The notes: a model not told the origin generated them from the letters alone. Positions 41,385-50,022 are shown, numbered from the stretch's first letter. The stretch: DNA of 64,000 bases from JAJAZB01 sp965249815 (GCA_965249815.1 CBDFMV010000003.1:1550001-1614000); one strand, 5' to 3'. Program-made: numbers and translations.

Positions 41385-42629
41385 ATGGAAACGATGACGC
41401 TTATTTCCCCCGCCGCCCAGCACCTGATGGACCTCGAAGACCGCTACGGTGCCCACAATTATCACCCGCTGCCCGTGGTGCTCAGCCGGGGCGAGGGCGC
41501 GTTCGTGTGGGACGTGGACGGGCGGCGGTATTTTGACTTTCTGGCGGCGTATTCCGCCGTCAACCAGGGCCACTGCCACCCCCGCATCGTGGCGGCGCTT
41601 ACGGCGCAGGCCCAGCGCCTGACACTCACCTCGCGGGCGTTTTACAACGACCAGTTGGGCGAAACCGAACGCTACCTCTGCGAGTACTTCGGCTACGACA
41701 AGGCCCTGCTGATGAATTCGGGCGTCGAAGGTGGGGAAACGGCGCTCAAGCTCACCCGCAAGTGGGCCTACAAAGTGAAGGGCGTGCCCACAAACGAAGC
41801 CAAAACTCTGTACGCCACGGGCAATTTCTGGGGCCGCACGATGGCCGCCATTTCTTCCTCTACCGACCTGAGCAGCACCGCCGACTACGGCCCGCTCCTG
41901 CCCGGCTACGTGCTGGTACCGTACAACGATTTGGAGGCCCTGGAACGGGCCTTTGCCGCCGACCCGCACATTGCCGGATTTATGGTCGAGCCAATTCAGG
42001 GCGAAGCGGGCGTGGTGGTGCCCGACGACGGCTACCTGCGCGGCGTGCGCGACCTCTGCACGAAGTACAACGTACTCTTCATCGCCGATGAAGTGCAGAC
42101 GGGCCTCGGCCGGACGGGCCGCCGCCTGGCCTGCGATCACGAAGGCGTCCGGCCCGACGTGCTGGTGCTGGGCAAAGCCCTTTCGGGTGGCGTGTACCCG
42201 GTTTCGTGCGTATTGGCCGACGACGCGGTGATGCTTACCATCCGCCCCGGTGAGCACGGCTCCACCTACGGCGGCAACCCGCTGGCCTGCGCCGTCACGC
42301 GGGCTGCCCTCGACGTGTTGCGCGACGAACACCTGGCCGAAAACGCCGAGGTCATGGGTCGGCTTTTTCGCCAGCGGATGAATGAATTGCGAAAAAAAAC
42401 GAGCCTGATTACCGGCGTGCGCGGCAAGGGATTACTCAATGCCCTGATCATCAACGATTCGGAAGACGGCGACACGGCCTGGAACCTCTGCTTGAGCTTG
42501 CTCGACCTCGGCCTGCTGGCGAAGCCCACGCATGGCAACAAAATCCGCTTTGCCCCGCCGCTGGTCATCACCGAAAACCAGATGGAAGAAGCCTGTGGGC
42601 TGATTGAAAAGGCCGTGCTGGCTTTTTGA
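41385..42629 (+). CDS. rocD: ornithine aminotransferase
   Basis: This class III PLP transaminase converts ornithine and 2-oxoglutarate to glutamate semialdehyde. The 414-aa protein has GAHNYHPLPVVLSRGEGAFV at the N-terminus, characteristic of ornithine aminotransferase, and LLMNSGVEGGETALKL. The PLP-binding region has FIADEVQTGLGRTG and the lysine in VLVLGKALSGGVYP (about residue 259). HGNKIRFAPPLVI closes the C-terminal domain. Starts ATG 41385 or ATG 41394 are both possible. It converges on the GT2 gene through a perfect inverted repeat. Confidence 0.93.
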   Translation: METMTLISPAAQHLMDLEDRYGAHNYHPLPVVLSRGEGAFVWDVDGRRYFDFLAAYSAVNQGHCHPRIVAALTAQAQRLTLTSRAFYNDQLGETERYLCEYFGYDKALLMNSGVEGGETALKLTRKWAYKVKGVPTNEAKTLYATGNFWGRTMAAISSSTDLSSTADYGPLLPGYVLVPYNDLEALERAFAADPHIAGFMVEPIQGEAGVVVPDDGYLRGVRDLCTKYNVLFIADEVQTGLGRTGRRLACDHEGVRPDVLVLGKALSGGVYPVSCVLADDAVMLTIRPGEHGSTYGGNPLACAVTRAALDVLRDEHLAENAEVMGRLFRQRMNELRKKTSLITGVRGKGLLNALIINDSEDGDTAWNLCLSLLDLGLLAKPTHGNKIRFAPPLVITENQMEEACGLIEKAVLAF

Positions 42630-42645
42630 AAAGGCGGTGAAATGA

Positions 42646-42729
42646 AAAACAGGGAATGAAAAATAAGAAATGAAAAAGTGAAAGGCCCGTGCTCTACTTT
42701 TTCATTTCTTATTTTTCATTCCCTGTTTT
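42646..42729. repeat. perfect 34-bp inverted repeat between rocD and GT2 gene
   Basis: The arms 42646-42679 and 42696-42729 are exact complements with a 16-nt loop. The left side has ATGAAAAA words beginning at 42642, 42656 and 42670, each 14 (2 x 7) bases apart. It fills the convergent spacer and ends 10 bp before the GT2 stop. It has A- and T-rich arms, so it could also serve as a terminator. Confidence 0.93.
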
Positions 42730-42739
42730 CACTTCCATT

Positions 42740-43525
42740 TCATTCCGGAATGGCCTCCCGCTCCCGCGTTGTCATGGGCCGGTTGTAGTGGCGAAACCAA
42801 CTGTTGACCTTCAGTTCAATGACGCCCAGCACGGCTTCGCGGAAAATTTTCCCCGACATTTTCGATTCACCCTGGGTGCGGTCGGTGAAGATGATGGGCA
42901 CCTCTTTGATGCGGAAGCCGAATTTCCAGGTCGTGAATTTCATTTCAATCTGAAACGCGTATCCCACAAACCGGATGCGATCGAGCGGGATGGTTTCGAG
43001 CACGCGGCGATTGTAGCACTTGAAGCCCGCCGTGGCATCCATCACAGGCATTCCGGTGATGAAGCGCACGTACGTTCCGGCAAAATAGCTCATCAGCACG
43101 CGTCCAATGGGCCAGTTGACCACGTTGACGCCCTTAATGTAGCGCGAACCAATGGCCAGGTCGTTGCCCTCGCGGGCGCAGGCCGACCAGAGCCGCACCA
43201 AATCGTCGGGATTGTGCGAAAAGTCGGCGTCCATCTCGAAAATGTATTCGTAGCCGCGCTCCAGCGCGTAGCGAAACCCCGCGATGTAGGCCGTACCGAG
43301 GCCCAGTTTGCCCTGGCGTTCCATCAGGTGTAGGCGCTCGGGAAACTCGGTTTGCAAGCGTTTTACCATCGCGCCGGTGCCGTCGGGCGAGCCATCGTCC
43401 ACGATGAGGAGGTCGAAGAGGGGTTCGAGGCTCATCACCTTGCGGACGATGGCCTCGATGTTTTCAATCTCGTTGTAGGTCGGAATAATAACCAGCCGTT
43501 CGCGGGTTTGCACCAGTGATTCCAT
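42740..43525 (-). CDS. polyprenol monophosphomannose synthase-like GT2
   Basis: This 261-aa family 2 glycosyltransferase has the N-terminal pattern of dolichol/polyprenol phosphomannose synthases: RLVIIPTYNEIENIEAIVRK, LLIVDDGSPDGTGAMVKRL, MERQGKLGLGTAYIAGFRYA and the DXD-like FEMDADFSHNPDDL. The C-terminus shows KEVPIIFTDRTQGESKMSGK, common in Dpm1-like proteins. It probably transfers a hexose to a polyprenol phosphate at the inner membrane face. It has its own promoter within the end of hemG. Confidence 0.9.
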   Translation of the reverse strand: MESLVQTRERLVIIPTYNEIENIEAIVRKVMSLEPLFDLLIVDDGSPDGTGAMVKRLQTEFPERLHLMERQGKLGLGTAYIAGFRYALERGYEYIFEMDADFSHNPDDLVRLWSACAREGNDLAIGSRYIKGVNVVNWPIGRVLMSYFAGTYVRFITGMPVMDATAGFKCYNRRVLETIPLDRIRFVGYAFQIEMKFTTWKFGFRIKEVPIIFTDRTQGESKMSGKIFREAVLGVIELKVNSWFRHYNRPMTTREREAIPE

Positions 43526-43559
43526 GAAAAAAAGCAGATGGCGGTTTTCGGAGAAACGT

Positions 43560-43590
43560 CGAAACTACGGAATTAACGCACCGCCGTCAA
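43560..43590 (-). promoter_or_regulatory. promoter of the GT2 gene
   Basis: On the minus strand TTG (43590-43588), 20 bp, TAGTTTCG (43567-43560), one base from TAnnTTTG. It overlaps the last codons of the protoporphyrinogen oxidase gene and lies about 35 bp before the GT2 ATG. Confidence 0.6.
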
Positions 43591-44889
43591 CTTTTCGGCC
43601 AACGCGCGCCCTTTTTTGAGACCGTCCAGGAGCGAAATGCCGTCGAGCCAGTTGACGGCAAAGTGCAGGTTTTCATCGGCCAGGGCGGCGGCCATGCGTT
43701 GGGCCGTCAGGGCATCGGCATCGTACTGCGGAATGGCCCGTTCCCAGCGAAACAGCCGCTGAAACGTCGGATTGCCCTTCGTGCCGAAGCCCTCGCGGAG
43801 TTCGGCGTTGAGCCGGGCGAAGAGGTCCGCGTCGGGCAGGCGGGCGTGGTCGGGGGCGCGGGTGCCGCCCACAAACGAAGTCAGCAGCACTTCGTCGGGC
43901 GGGCAGCGGTGCCCGAACACCGAACTGCTCCACAAATGCCCCACGGCAAACCGCTTTTCAACGCCCGGATTCAGGCCCCCGAAACCGCGCAGCGGGTGGC
44001 GCACGGCGTTACGGCGAAAGGCCGTGTGCACCACCGTCACGGGCGGGTAATTGACGGCGTCGAGCGCCTCGGCGAAGGTGGGCTGGCTTTCGCGAAACCA
44101 CGCCGCGCAGACGAACGCCGGGGCCGTGACGACGAGTTTTTCAAAGGATTCCTCGCCGTCGTCGGTCAGCACCCGCCAGCCAACCGGCGCTTTTTGCACC
44201 GCCCGGATGTTCACGTTGTACCGCACGCCGTCGAGTTGGGCCGCGAGCGCGTTGGGCAGCGTTTGCACGCCATCGCGAAAACTCACCGACTCGCGCCGGG
44301 TGCCGCTGCGGTTTTTGGCGAAGCCTTTCAAAATCGAGCCGTACTCGCGCTCGTATGCCACGAGACTGGGGAAGGTTTCGGCCACCAGCAACCGGCGCGG
44401 ATCGCCCGCGTAAATGCCACCCACGAACGGGTCGAGGGCGTAATCCACGATTTCGCGGGAAAACCGCCGCTCAAAAAACCGGGCGAGCGTTTCGCCCTCA
44501 GGCGAGCGGCTTTTCACGCTCCGTTCGCGCAGCACCGAAAGCCTGGTTTTTAACGAAAAAAACGATCTAAGCAGCAGGCTCAGCGGCCCTGAAGGCAACC
44601 GTTGGTACGCGCCGTGGCGAAACACGAACCGGTCGTTGCCGACCGGATTGGCGGGCAGCACCTCTTTTTCAAGACCCAGTTCGGTCAAAAAGGCGCGGGT
44701 TTCAACGTCGAGCAGCAGCGAATTTGGCCCCAGTTCGCGCAGGTAGGCCCCTTCGCGCACCGACCGCACGTAGCCGCCCGGTGTGGCGCGGTGCTCGAGC
44801 AAGCGATGCGGAATGCCCGCCCGCTGGAGGTGCCAGGCGGCGCTCAGGCCCGTCAGGCCCGCGCCGAGGATGCCAATCGGCGTGCTCAT
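43573..44889 (-). CDS. hemG: protoporphyrinogen/coproporphyrinogen oxidase
   Basis: This FAD enzyme of the HemY/HemG family oxidises protoporphyrinogen or coproporphyrinogen in heme synthesis. The 438-aa protein begins with the dinucleotide motif GILGAGLTGLSAAWHL (residues 6-21), followed by LEHRATPGGYVRSV and ELGPNSLLLD. The mid-section shows ALDPFVGGIYAGDPRRL and the C-terminus FAVNWLDGISLLDGLKKGRA, both family marks. The symbol is the usual oxygen-dependent-family label; strain nomenclature may be hemY. Its start overlaps the DUF4296 stop by 4 bp. Confidence 0.93.
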   Translation of the reverse strand: MSTPIGILGAGLTGLSAAWHLQRAGIPHRLLEHRATPGGYVRSVREGAYLRELGPNSLLLDVETRAFLTELGLEKEVLPANPVGNDRFVFRHGAYQRLPSGPLSLLLRSFFSLKTRLSVLRERSVKSRSPEGETLARFFERRFSREIVDYALDPFVGGIYAGDPRRLLVAETFPSLVAYEREYGSILKGFAKNRSGTRRESVSFRDGVQTLPNALAAQLDGVRYNVNIRAVQKAPVGWRVLTDDGEESFEKLVVTAPAFVCAAWFRESQPTFAEALDAVNYPPVTVVHTAFRRNAVRHPLRGFGGLNPGVEKRFAVGHLWSSSVFGHRCPPDEVLLTSFVGGTRAPDHARLPDADLFARLNAELREGFGTKGNPTFQRLFRWERAIPQYDADALTAQRMAAALADENLHFAVNWLDGISLLDGLKKGRALAEKLTAVR

Positions 44890-45260
44890 AATGGTTTACG
44901 GGGGTCGTGGGCAGGCGCGGTTTTCACGCGGTCTTCCCCTTTGTGCAGGCTGTCGATAACGGCCCTGTAAATTTGCTGGTAGGCTTCCGGCCGGGCGGCA
45001 TAGTAGAGGTAGCTACGGCGGTAAGCGGCCGTGTCGTAGCCGTATTTCTTGTAAATCCGTCGTTCCAGCGTCTGGAACACCACCAGCGAAGAGTCCTGTG
45101 AGCGCAGGCCCAGTTGCGAAACCTGCTGCTCGCCCAGGTGAACGTCGCGGAGGATGAGCACCATTTTTTCGGGCGGAATCAGGCCGTCGGGCCGGTCGGC
45201 GTCGTCGGTGCAGGCCAGCAGCGCCCAAAGCAAGGCGAGAAGTGTTACTTTTGTCTTCAT
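44886..45260 (-). CDS. DUF4296 lipoprotein
   Basis: A 124-aa lipoprotein with signal ending LLAC (MKTKVTLLALLWALLAC). The conserved DUF4296 core is PEKMVLILRDVHLGEQQVS, followed by FQTLERRIYKKYGYDTAAYRRSYLYYA. Function is unknown; the family is common in Bacteroidota. ATG 45260 fits the lipobox. The gene overlaps hemG by 4 bp, so the two are co-translated; the promoter (45271-45278) is only 10 bp upstream. Confidence 0.85.
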   Translation of the reverse strand: MKTKVTLLALLWALLACTDDADRPDGLIPPEKMVLILRDVHLGEQQVSQLGLRSQDSSLVVFQTLERRIYKKYGYDTAAYRRSYLYYAARPEAYQQIYRAVIDSLHKGEDRVKTAPAHDPRKPL

Positions 45261-45270
45261 GCGTGTACCG

Positions 45271-45278
45271 CAAAGGTA
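45271..45278 (-). promoter_or_regulatory. -7 box of the DUF4296-hemG operon
   Basis: TACCTTTG on the minus strand (45278-45271) ends 10 bp before ATG 45260, so the leader is very short. No clear -33 TTG at the usual spacing. Confidence 0.6.
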
Positions 45279-45360
45279 GGCGTTCGGGCTTCGTTGTTCA
45301 TGCTCAGGGCAGCGGATTTGACAACGGAAAAGCACCGGGTACTCGTAACGAAGCACCATC

Positions 45361-46221
45361 GTGGAAAACCTCCTGGCTAAACTTCAGAAGTACGAAATCC
45401 GCATCCGCAAGGCCGTCAATGGGCAAATGCATGGCAACTTCCGGTCGGTTTTCAAGGGGTCCGGGCTGGAATTTACGGACCTGCGGCTCTACCAGTACGG
45501 CGACGACATCCGGCTCATCGACTGGAACACCTCGGCGAAAGGCCACGGCACGTTCATCAAAATTTTTAAGGAAGAAAAAGAGCAAACCATCTTTTTTATG
45601 GTCGACGTGAGTGCCTCGCAGCAGGTGGGCAGCGCCGAACGCAGCAAACTCGACACGACCAAGGAAATCTGCGGGGTGCTGGCGCTATCGGCCATCAAAG
45701 AAGCCAGCCACGTGGGGATGTACTGTTTTTCGGACCAGAAAGAGCGGTACATGCCCCCGGCCAACAGCGTCAAACACGGCTACCAGATGATTCTGGAACT
45801 GTTCCGGTTACGGCCCGAGTCGCCGCGCACCAACCTGGCCGAAGCGCTGGGTTTTGCCCTCAACGTGCTCAAGCGCCGGAGCGTGGTCATTCTGATTTCC
45901 GATTTCATCGACAAGGGCTACGAACGAAACCTCCAGGCAATGGCACGCAAGCACGATTTGGTGGTGATTCACCTCTACGACCAACGCGAAGTAAACCTGC
46001 CCCGGCTGGGCATTATCCCGGTGTTCGATACCGAAAGCCGGCGGACGGTGTGGGTCAATACGGCTTCGCGTCGCTTCCGGGAGCGGATGCGTGCTATTTT
46101 TCGGGAAAATCAGCAGCAACTGGAGCAACTTTGCAAACAATACCGGGCCAATTATTTAGCCGTCGATGCGATGGAAGATTTTGTCCCGGCGCTCATCCGG
46201 CTGTTTCGGGTGCGGGAGTGA
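45361..46221 (+). CDS. DUF58 domain protein
   Basis: The 286-aa cytosolic protein is the DUF58 partner found next to MoxR ATPases and Bat proteins. The signature is SGLEFTDLRLYQYGDDIRLI, DWNTSAKGHGTFIKIFKEE. A VWA-like fold is suggested by FFMVDVSASQQVGS with SERSKLDT-like continuation and later VVILISDFIDKGYE. GTG 45361 is the only sensible start. No moxR gene precedes it; the divergent DUF4296 gene begins 100 bp away. Confidence 0.88.
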   Translation: MENLLAKLQKYEIRIRKAVNGQMHGNFRSVFKGSGLEFTDLRLYQYGDDIRLIDWNTSAKGHGTFIKIFKEEKEQTIFFMVDVSASQQVGSAERSKLDTTKEICGVLALSAIKEASHVGMYCFSDQKERYMPPANSVKHGYQMILELFRLRPESPRTNLAEALGFALNVLKRRSVVILISDFIDKGYERNLQAMARKHDLVVIHLYDQREVNLPRLGIIPVFDTESRRTVWVNTASRRFRERMRAIFRENQQQLEQLCKQYRANYLAVDAMEDFVPALIRLFRVRE

Positions 46222-46257
46222 TTGAGTTAAAAATTGAGAATTGAAAATTGAAAATTG
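46222..46257. repeat. 7-base tandem words at the DUF58/next-gene junction
   Basis: GAGAATT GAAAATT GAAAATT G (to 46257) follows the DUF58 stop. TGA or TAA triplets at 46223, 46228, 46235, 46242 and 46249 cover all three frames. The likely TTG start of the next gene (46241) is one of these words. No facing complementary arm was found. Confidence 0.75.
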
Positions 46258-47158
46258 CTTTTTCAGTCCCAAAAGGCACTGGCTGGTTCTTTTATTCTGC
46301 TGCCAACTGCCAACTGCCAATTGCCAACTGCCCACTGGCCGCTTCCTGAGCGACAGCCTGCAATTGGGCGTTCCGGTCGTGTACGCGCTGAGCTACCGGC
46401 ATCCGGTGGCGGAGGACGTGTTTTTCCCCGATTCCACCCACGCTTTTTCGCCGTTTCACCTCCTCAAGCGTCAGTATTTTCCGACCCGTACCAACCGGCA
46501 GGGCAGCCTGGACAGCGTCGTGTACACGCTCGTTTCGTTTGAAATCCAGCCCGTGCAACGCCTCAGCCTGCCCGTGTACCGGTACAATGGCCGCGACTGC
46601 ACGGCAGTCTGGGCACCACGCGACTCGGTCGTCTGGCAGCAGCTCGTCCGGGGAGTTGCCAAAGGGAAAACCCTGCGCACCGATAGCCAGGTGCGGCACC
46701 TCAACCAACAACTCAACTACCCGTACGCGCTGCTGGTTGGTTTTGGCCTGCTGGCGGGTTTCGGGTTGATGTACGGAATTTTTGGGAAATCCCTGCGGCG
46801 GCAGTGGCGGCTGTACCAGATGCAGCGCCGCCACGCCGATTTCATGCGCAGCTTTCAGCGACTGAGCCGGGGGATCACCGCCCGGGCGGGTCTGACGAAC
46901 GTTGAAAAAGCAATGGTACTTTGGAAAAAATACCTTGAACGCCTCGAACGCCGCCCCGTCACCTCGCTCACTACCCGCGAACTCATCGGGGCCTTCCCCG
47001 ACCCGCGCCTGCCCGATGCCCTGCGTCAGGTGGACGCTTCGGTGTACGGCGGCGTGTTTTCGCCGCAAATTCAGGGCTCGTTGCAGGTGTTGCGCGAACT
47101 GGCCGTGCGCCGCTACCGCCAGCGCCGCCGCGAGGCCATTCTGGCCGGAAGGGAATAA
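46241..47158 (+). CDS. Bat-cluster membrane protein
   Basis: I do not recognise a firm family; position and layout suggest a DUF4381/BatD-like partner. The 305-aa protein (from TTG 46241) has a signal peptide region, an extracytoplasmic domain (about 40-165, with FLSDSLQLGVPVVYALSYRH), one membrane helix (YALLVGFGLLAGFGLMYGIF, about 167-186) and a basic cytosolic C-terminus. The signal peptide includes CQLPTANCQLPTG, coded by three 7-base words read in all three phases. There is no in-frame ATG near the N-terminus, so TTG is the only early start I can support. Confidence 0.65.
   Translation: MKIENCFFSPKRHWLVLLFCCQLPTANCQLPTGRFLSDSLQLGVPVVYALSYRHPVAEDVFFPDSTHAFSPFHLLKRQYFPTRTNRQGSLDSVVYTLVSFEIQPVQRLSLPVYRYNGRDCTAVWAPRDSVVWQQLVRGVAKGKTLRTDSQVRHLNQQLNYPYALLVGFGLLAGFGLMYGIFGKSLRRQWRLYQMQRRHADFMRSFQRLSRGITARAGLTNVEKAMVLWKKYLERLERRPVTSLTTRELIGAFPDPRLPDALRQVDASVYGGVFSPQIQGSLQVLRELAVRRYRQRRREAILAGRE
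46301..46338. repeat. 7-base tandem words inside coding sequence
   Basis: CAACTGC CAACTGC followed by CAATTGC CAACTGC CCACTGG run through 46305-46338. Three words (21 bp) equal seven codons, so the encoded CQLPTAN repeats once. They lie in the signal peptide of the Bat-cluster gene. Confidence 0.8.
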
Positions 47159-47160
47159 AT

Positions 47161-47237
47161 AGTTAGCAGTTAGCAGTAAAACCAGTCGCATTTTGCCAAC
47201 TTCTAACCGCTCACTGCCAACTGCCTACTGCTAACTG
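47161..47237. repeat. 7-base-phased inverted repeat before batA
   Basis: The left reads GTTAGCA GTTAGCA GTA (from 47162) and the right CACTGCC AACTGCC TACTGCT AACTG (to 47237). CAGTTAGCAGTA (47167-47178) is the exact complement of TACTGCTAACTG (47226-47237). It fills the junction between the Bat-cluster membrane protein and batA. Confidence 0.8.
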
Positions 47238-47241
47238 CAAA

Positions 47242-48252
47242 GTGAAAATGGATTGGTTTTCGACATCGTGGTTCAGTTACCAGACGCTCCAGCAGTTCGA
47301 GTGGGCGCAACGGTACTACCTGTACTTTTTGCCGGGCATTCCGGTGCTGTTTGGCTTGCGATGGCTGTTTCACAGCCGGTCGCGGCAACGCCTGCCGGTG
47401 GCGTTCATGGCCCGCGACGTGCGCTCGGGGTGGGTCGAATACCTGCGCTACCTGCCCGCGCTGTTGACCGTCGCGGGCCTGACCCTGCTGCTGGTGGCGC
47501 TGGCGCGGCCCCAGCGCGTCAGCCAGCGGGTGGAGCGTACCTCCGAGGGCATCGACATCGTGCTGGCCCTCGACATTTCGGATTCCATGCTCGAAACCGA
47601 CCTGTTGCCCAACCGCCTCGAAGCGGCCAAACGCGTGGCGCGCTCGTTCGTGCGGGGGCGTTTCCAGGACCGCATCGGGCTGGTGGTTTTTGCGGGGGAA
47701 GCCTTTTCGCTCTGCCCCCTCACCACCGATTACGACCTGCTCGACGAGAGCATCGGCGAGGTGAGCAGCCAGCTTATCCGCACTGCCGGAACGGCCATCG
47801 GCTCGGCCTTGGGTGTGAGTATCAACCGATTGCGCGAATCAAAGGCCAAAAGCAAGGTTGTGGTACTTCTCAGCGATGGCGAAAACATGGCCGGTAACCT
47901 TGACCCCGTCACGGCCGTCGAACTTGCCCACGCCTACGGCATCCGGGTGTACACCATCGCCGTGGGGCAACTTCACGGCAAGGCGGCCAGTCCGGGTGAC
48001 GAGACGCTCGACGAAGGCCTGCTGGCCAAACTGGCCCAAATTGGCGATGGGCAGGCCTTTCGCGCCACCGATGCCCGCGCCCTCGGTGCCGTTTTCACCC
48101 GAATCGACCGGCTTGAAAAGGCCGAGGTGGAGTCGTCGCGTTACCGGGAAGTGAGCGATTTTTACGCCGTGTACCTCCGCTGGGCCATCATAGCGTTATT
48201 GCTGGCGCTGGTGGCGAAAACCACGTTCGTGGGGAATGTGCTGGAAGACTAA
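47242..48252 (+). CDS. batA: BatA-like von Willebrand factor A membrane protein
   Basis: The 336-aa protein has an N-terminal membrane helix (YYLYFLPGIPVLFGLRWLF), a second (LPALLTVAGLTLLLVALA) and a periplasmic VWA domain starting GIDIVLALDISDSM with the metal site DxSxS, then FAGEAFSLCPLTTDYDLL and VVVLLSDGENMAG. A C-terminal helix (WAIIALLLALVAKTTFVG) anchors it. This is the BatA layout of aerotolerance-type operons. GTG 47242 gives MKMDWF; ATG 47248 is an equally good start. No batB, batC or batD follows; rnhB does. Confidence 0.88.
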   Translation: MKMDWFSTSWFSYQTLQQFEWAQRYYLYFLPGIPVLFGLRWLFHSRSRQRLPVAFMARDVRSGWVEYLRYLPALLTVAGLTLLLVALARPQRVSQRVERTSEGIDIVLALDISDSMLETDLLPNRLEAAKRVARSFVRGRFQDRIGLVVFAGEAFSLCPLTTDYDLLDESIGEVSSQLIRTAGTAIGSALGVSINRLRESKAKSKVVVLLSDGENMAGNLDPVTAVELAHAYGIRVYTIAVGQLHGKAASPGDETLDEGLLAKLAQIGDGQAFRATDARALGAVFTRIDRLEKAEVESSRYREVSDFYAVYLRWAIIALLLALVAKTTFVGNVLED

Positions 48253-48256
48253 AACC

Positions 48257-48322
48257 GCTTGCAGAGTGCAAGCAGGTTCGGTATTTCCCAATCCACAATC
48301 CCAAATCCGCAGTCCGCAATGC
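48257..48322. repeat. repeat cluster before rnhB
   Basis: A small hairpin GCTTGCA (48257-48263) / TGCAAGC (48267-48273) is followed by 7-base words CCAATCC ACAATCC CAAATCC and GCAGTCC GCAATGC (48287-48322). The rnhB ATG (48319) sits in the last word. Confidence 0.75.
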
Positions 48323-48948
48323 TGAAATCCTACTTCCACCCGACCCTGCTCGAAGCCGGCCTCGATGAGGCGGGGCGGGGCAGCTTGGCCGGGCCGGTGG
48401 TGGCGGCGGCGGTGATTTTGCCCAAAACCTACACGCACCCTCTGCTGACCGATTCCAAGCAACTCACCCGCCGCCAGCGGGAGGGGTTGCGGGAGGAAAT
48501 TTGGCGGGACGCATTGGCCTGGGCCGTGGGCGAGGCCACCCGTGAAGAAATCGATCGCATCAATATTTTGAATGCCAGCTTTCTGGCAATGCACCGGGCC
48601 GTGGAAGCCCTCGCCCTACGGCCCGAGCATCTGCTCGTCGATGGCAACCGCTTTACGCCGTATCCCCTGATTCCGCACACGTGCATCGTTCGCGGCGACG
48701 CACAATATTTGGCCATCGCGGCGGCTTCAGTGCTGGCCAAAACCCACCGGGATGCCCTGATGGAAAACCTGGGCGCAAGCTTTCCGGATTTTGGCTGGGG
48801 GCAAAATGTCGGGTACCCCACGCCGGTCCACCGCCGGGCGTTGCAGCAGCACGGGCCAACGCCCCACCACCGCCGGAGTTTCCGCCTCGTTTACGACGAA
48901 GTGCCACGGATGCCCGAAGACGCATCCCCAAAAAGTACCGAATTTTAA
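48319..48948 (+). CDS. rnhB: ribonuclease HII
   Basis: RNase HII removes RNA embedded in DNA. The 209-aa protein has the N-terminal motif GLDEAGRGSLAGPVVAAAV (Asp and Glu about residues 15-16), then LTDSKQLTRRQREGL, LLVDGNRF and the aspartate of AKTHRDAL. I use ATG 48319, which gives MLKSYFHPTLLEAGLDEAGR; an upstream ATG at 48259 would read through the repeat words. It follows batA after 66 bp. Confidence 0.95.
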   Translation: MLKSYFHPTLLEAGLDEAGRGSLAGPVVAAAVILPKTYTHPLLTDSKQLTRRQREGLREEIWRDALAWAVGEATREEIDRINILNASFLAMHRAVEALALRPEHLLVDGNRFTPYPLIPHTCIVRGDAQYLAIAAASVLAKTHRDALMENLGASFPDFGWGQNVGYPTPVHRRALQQHGPTPHHRRSFRLVYDEVPRMPEDASPKSTEF

Positions 48949-49032
48949 GCCAAAACCGCCCTTATTTGTTTTGAATAATCCAATAAAATGCCCATTCGGT
49001 GAAAAATTGTTTACAAAAACTTCACTTCGGGC

Positions 49033-49066
49033 TTGCGGGAATAAGGGGCGAATTACAATACCTTTG
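49033..49066 (+). promoter_or_regulatory. promoter of exbB operon
   Basis: TTG (49033-49035), 23-bp spacer, TACCTTTG (49059-49066) exactly match the Bacteroidota pattern. The transcript would begin near 49072, giving a leader of about 110 nt before ATG 49183. Confidence 0.8.
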
Positions 49067-49182
49067 TAAAAGGCACCAACCCCCAAACCGAAATTTTCTA
49101 CTGAATTTGAATCGTATCTGAAAATTTACTTTTCTTTACAGCCAGACTTCAACCGTTTCACTAAACCCTAAATTACCGACCA

Positions 49183-50022
49183 ATGAGTAACACTACCAAA
49201 ACTCCCACGCCCGCAGCAAAACCCGCCGCCCCTGCTAAAAAGAAATCGAGCGGGATTCCTTCCGGTTTGGTCATCCTGGTATTGCTTGTCATCTCCGTTT
49301 GCCTTTTTCTCTTCGTTTTCGGCAACCCCTCCAACTTTGAGGGCGATGACAATGCCAACGACCCGCTACCCGGCAACTACTTTGGTATCGTGTACAAAGG
49401 GGGGGTAATCGTACCGATTCTGCTGACCTGCTTCCTGACGGCCATCGTGTTTTCCATTGAGCGCATTTTCACCATCGCCAAAGCGAAAGGTACCGGCAAC
49501 CTCGATTCCTTCGTGCGCAAAGTGCAGAGCCTGCTCAACGCCAACGACATTTCGTCGGCCCTGAAGGAATGCGACAAGCAAAAAGGTTCGGTGGGCAACG
49601 TGACCTACGCCGCGCTGAAAAAATACCAGCAACTCACCACCGACACCGAACTCAACAAAGAGCAAAAGCTGGTGGCCCTGAGCAAAGAAGTGGAAGAAGC
49701 CACTTCGCTGGAGTTGCCCATGCTGGAGAAAAACCTGACCATCATTGCCACGCTGGCCTCGGTGTCGACGCTCGTTGGTCTGCTGGGTACGGTGCTCGGG
49801 ATGATCAAGGCCTTCGCCGCCCTGGGGCAGTCGGGTGCCGCTGACTCCTCGAAACTGGCCAACGGAATTTCGGAGGCCCTGGTGAACACGGCTCTGGGTA
49901 TCGGTACCTCGGCCATCTGCATCATCGGGTACAACTACTTCACGAGCCGCATCGACGAACTGACCTACAGCATCGACGAAATCGGCCTGAGCGTGAGCAA
50001 CAACTTCGCGGCGCACTACTAA
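49183..50022 (+). CDS. exbB: ExbB/TolQ/MotA family proton channel protein
   Basis: The 279-aa protein forms the inner-membrane channel that drives TonB with the proton gradient. An Ala/Pro/Lys-rich N-terminal tail precedes the first helix (GLVILVLLVISVCLFLFVFG). The second is IVPILLTCFLTAIVFSIERI. The conserved C-terminal pair is TIIATLASVSTLVGLLGTVL and ISEALVNTALGIGTSAICII, with the family Thr and Glu. The cytosolic part between helices 2 and 3 (FVRKVQSLLNANDISSALKE) is normal. It heads an exbB-exbD-exbD-tonB operon. Confidence 0.95.
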   Translation: MSNTTKTPTPAAKPAAPAKKKSSGIPSGLVILVLLVISVCLFLFVFGNPSNFEGDDNANDPLPGNYFGIVYKGGVIVPILLTCFLTAIVFSIERIFTIAKAKGTGNLDSFVRKVQSLLNANDISSALKECDKQKGSVGNVTYAALKKYQQLTTDTELNKEQKLVALSKEVEEATSLELPMLEKNLTIIATLASVSTLVGLLGTVLGMIKAFAALGQSGAADSSKLANGISEALVNTALGIGTSAICIIGYNYFTSRIDELTYSIDEIGLSVSNNFAAHY

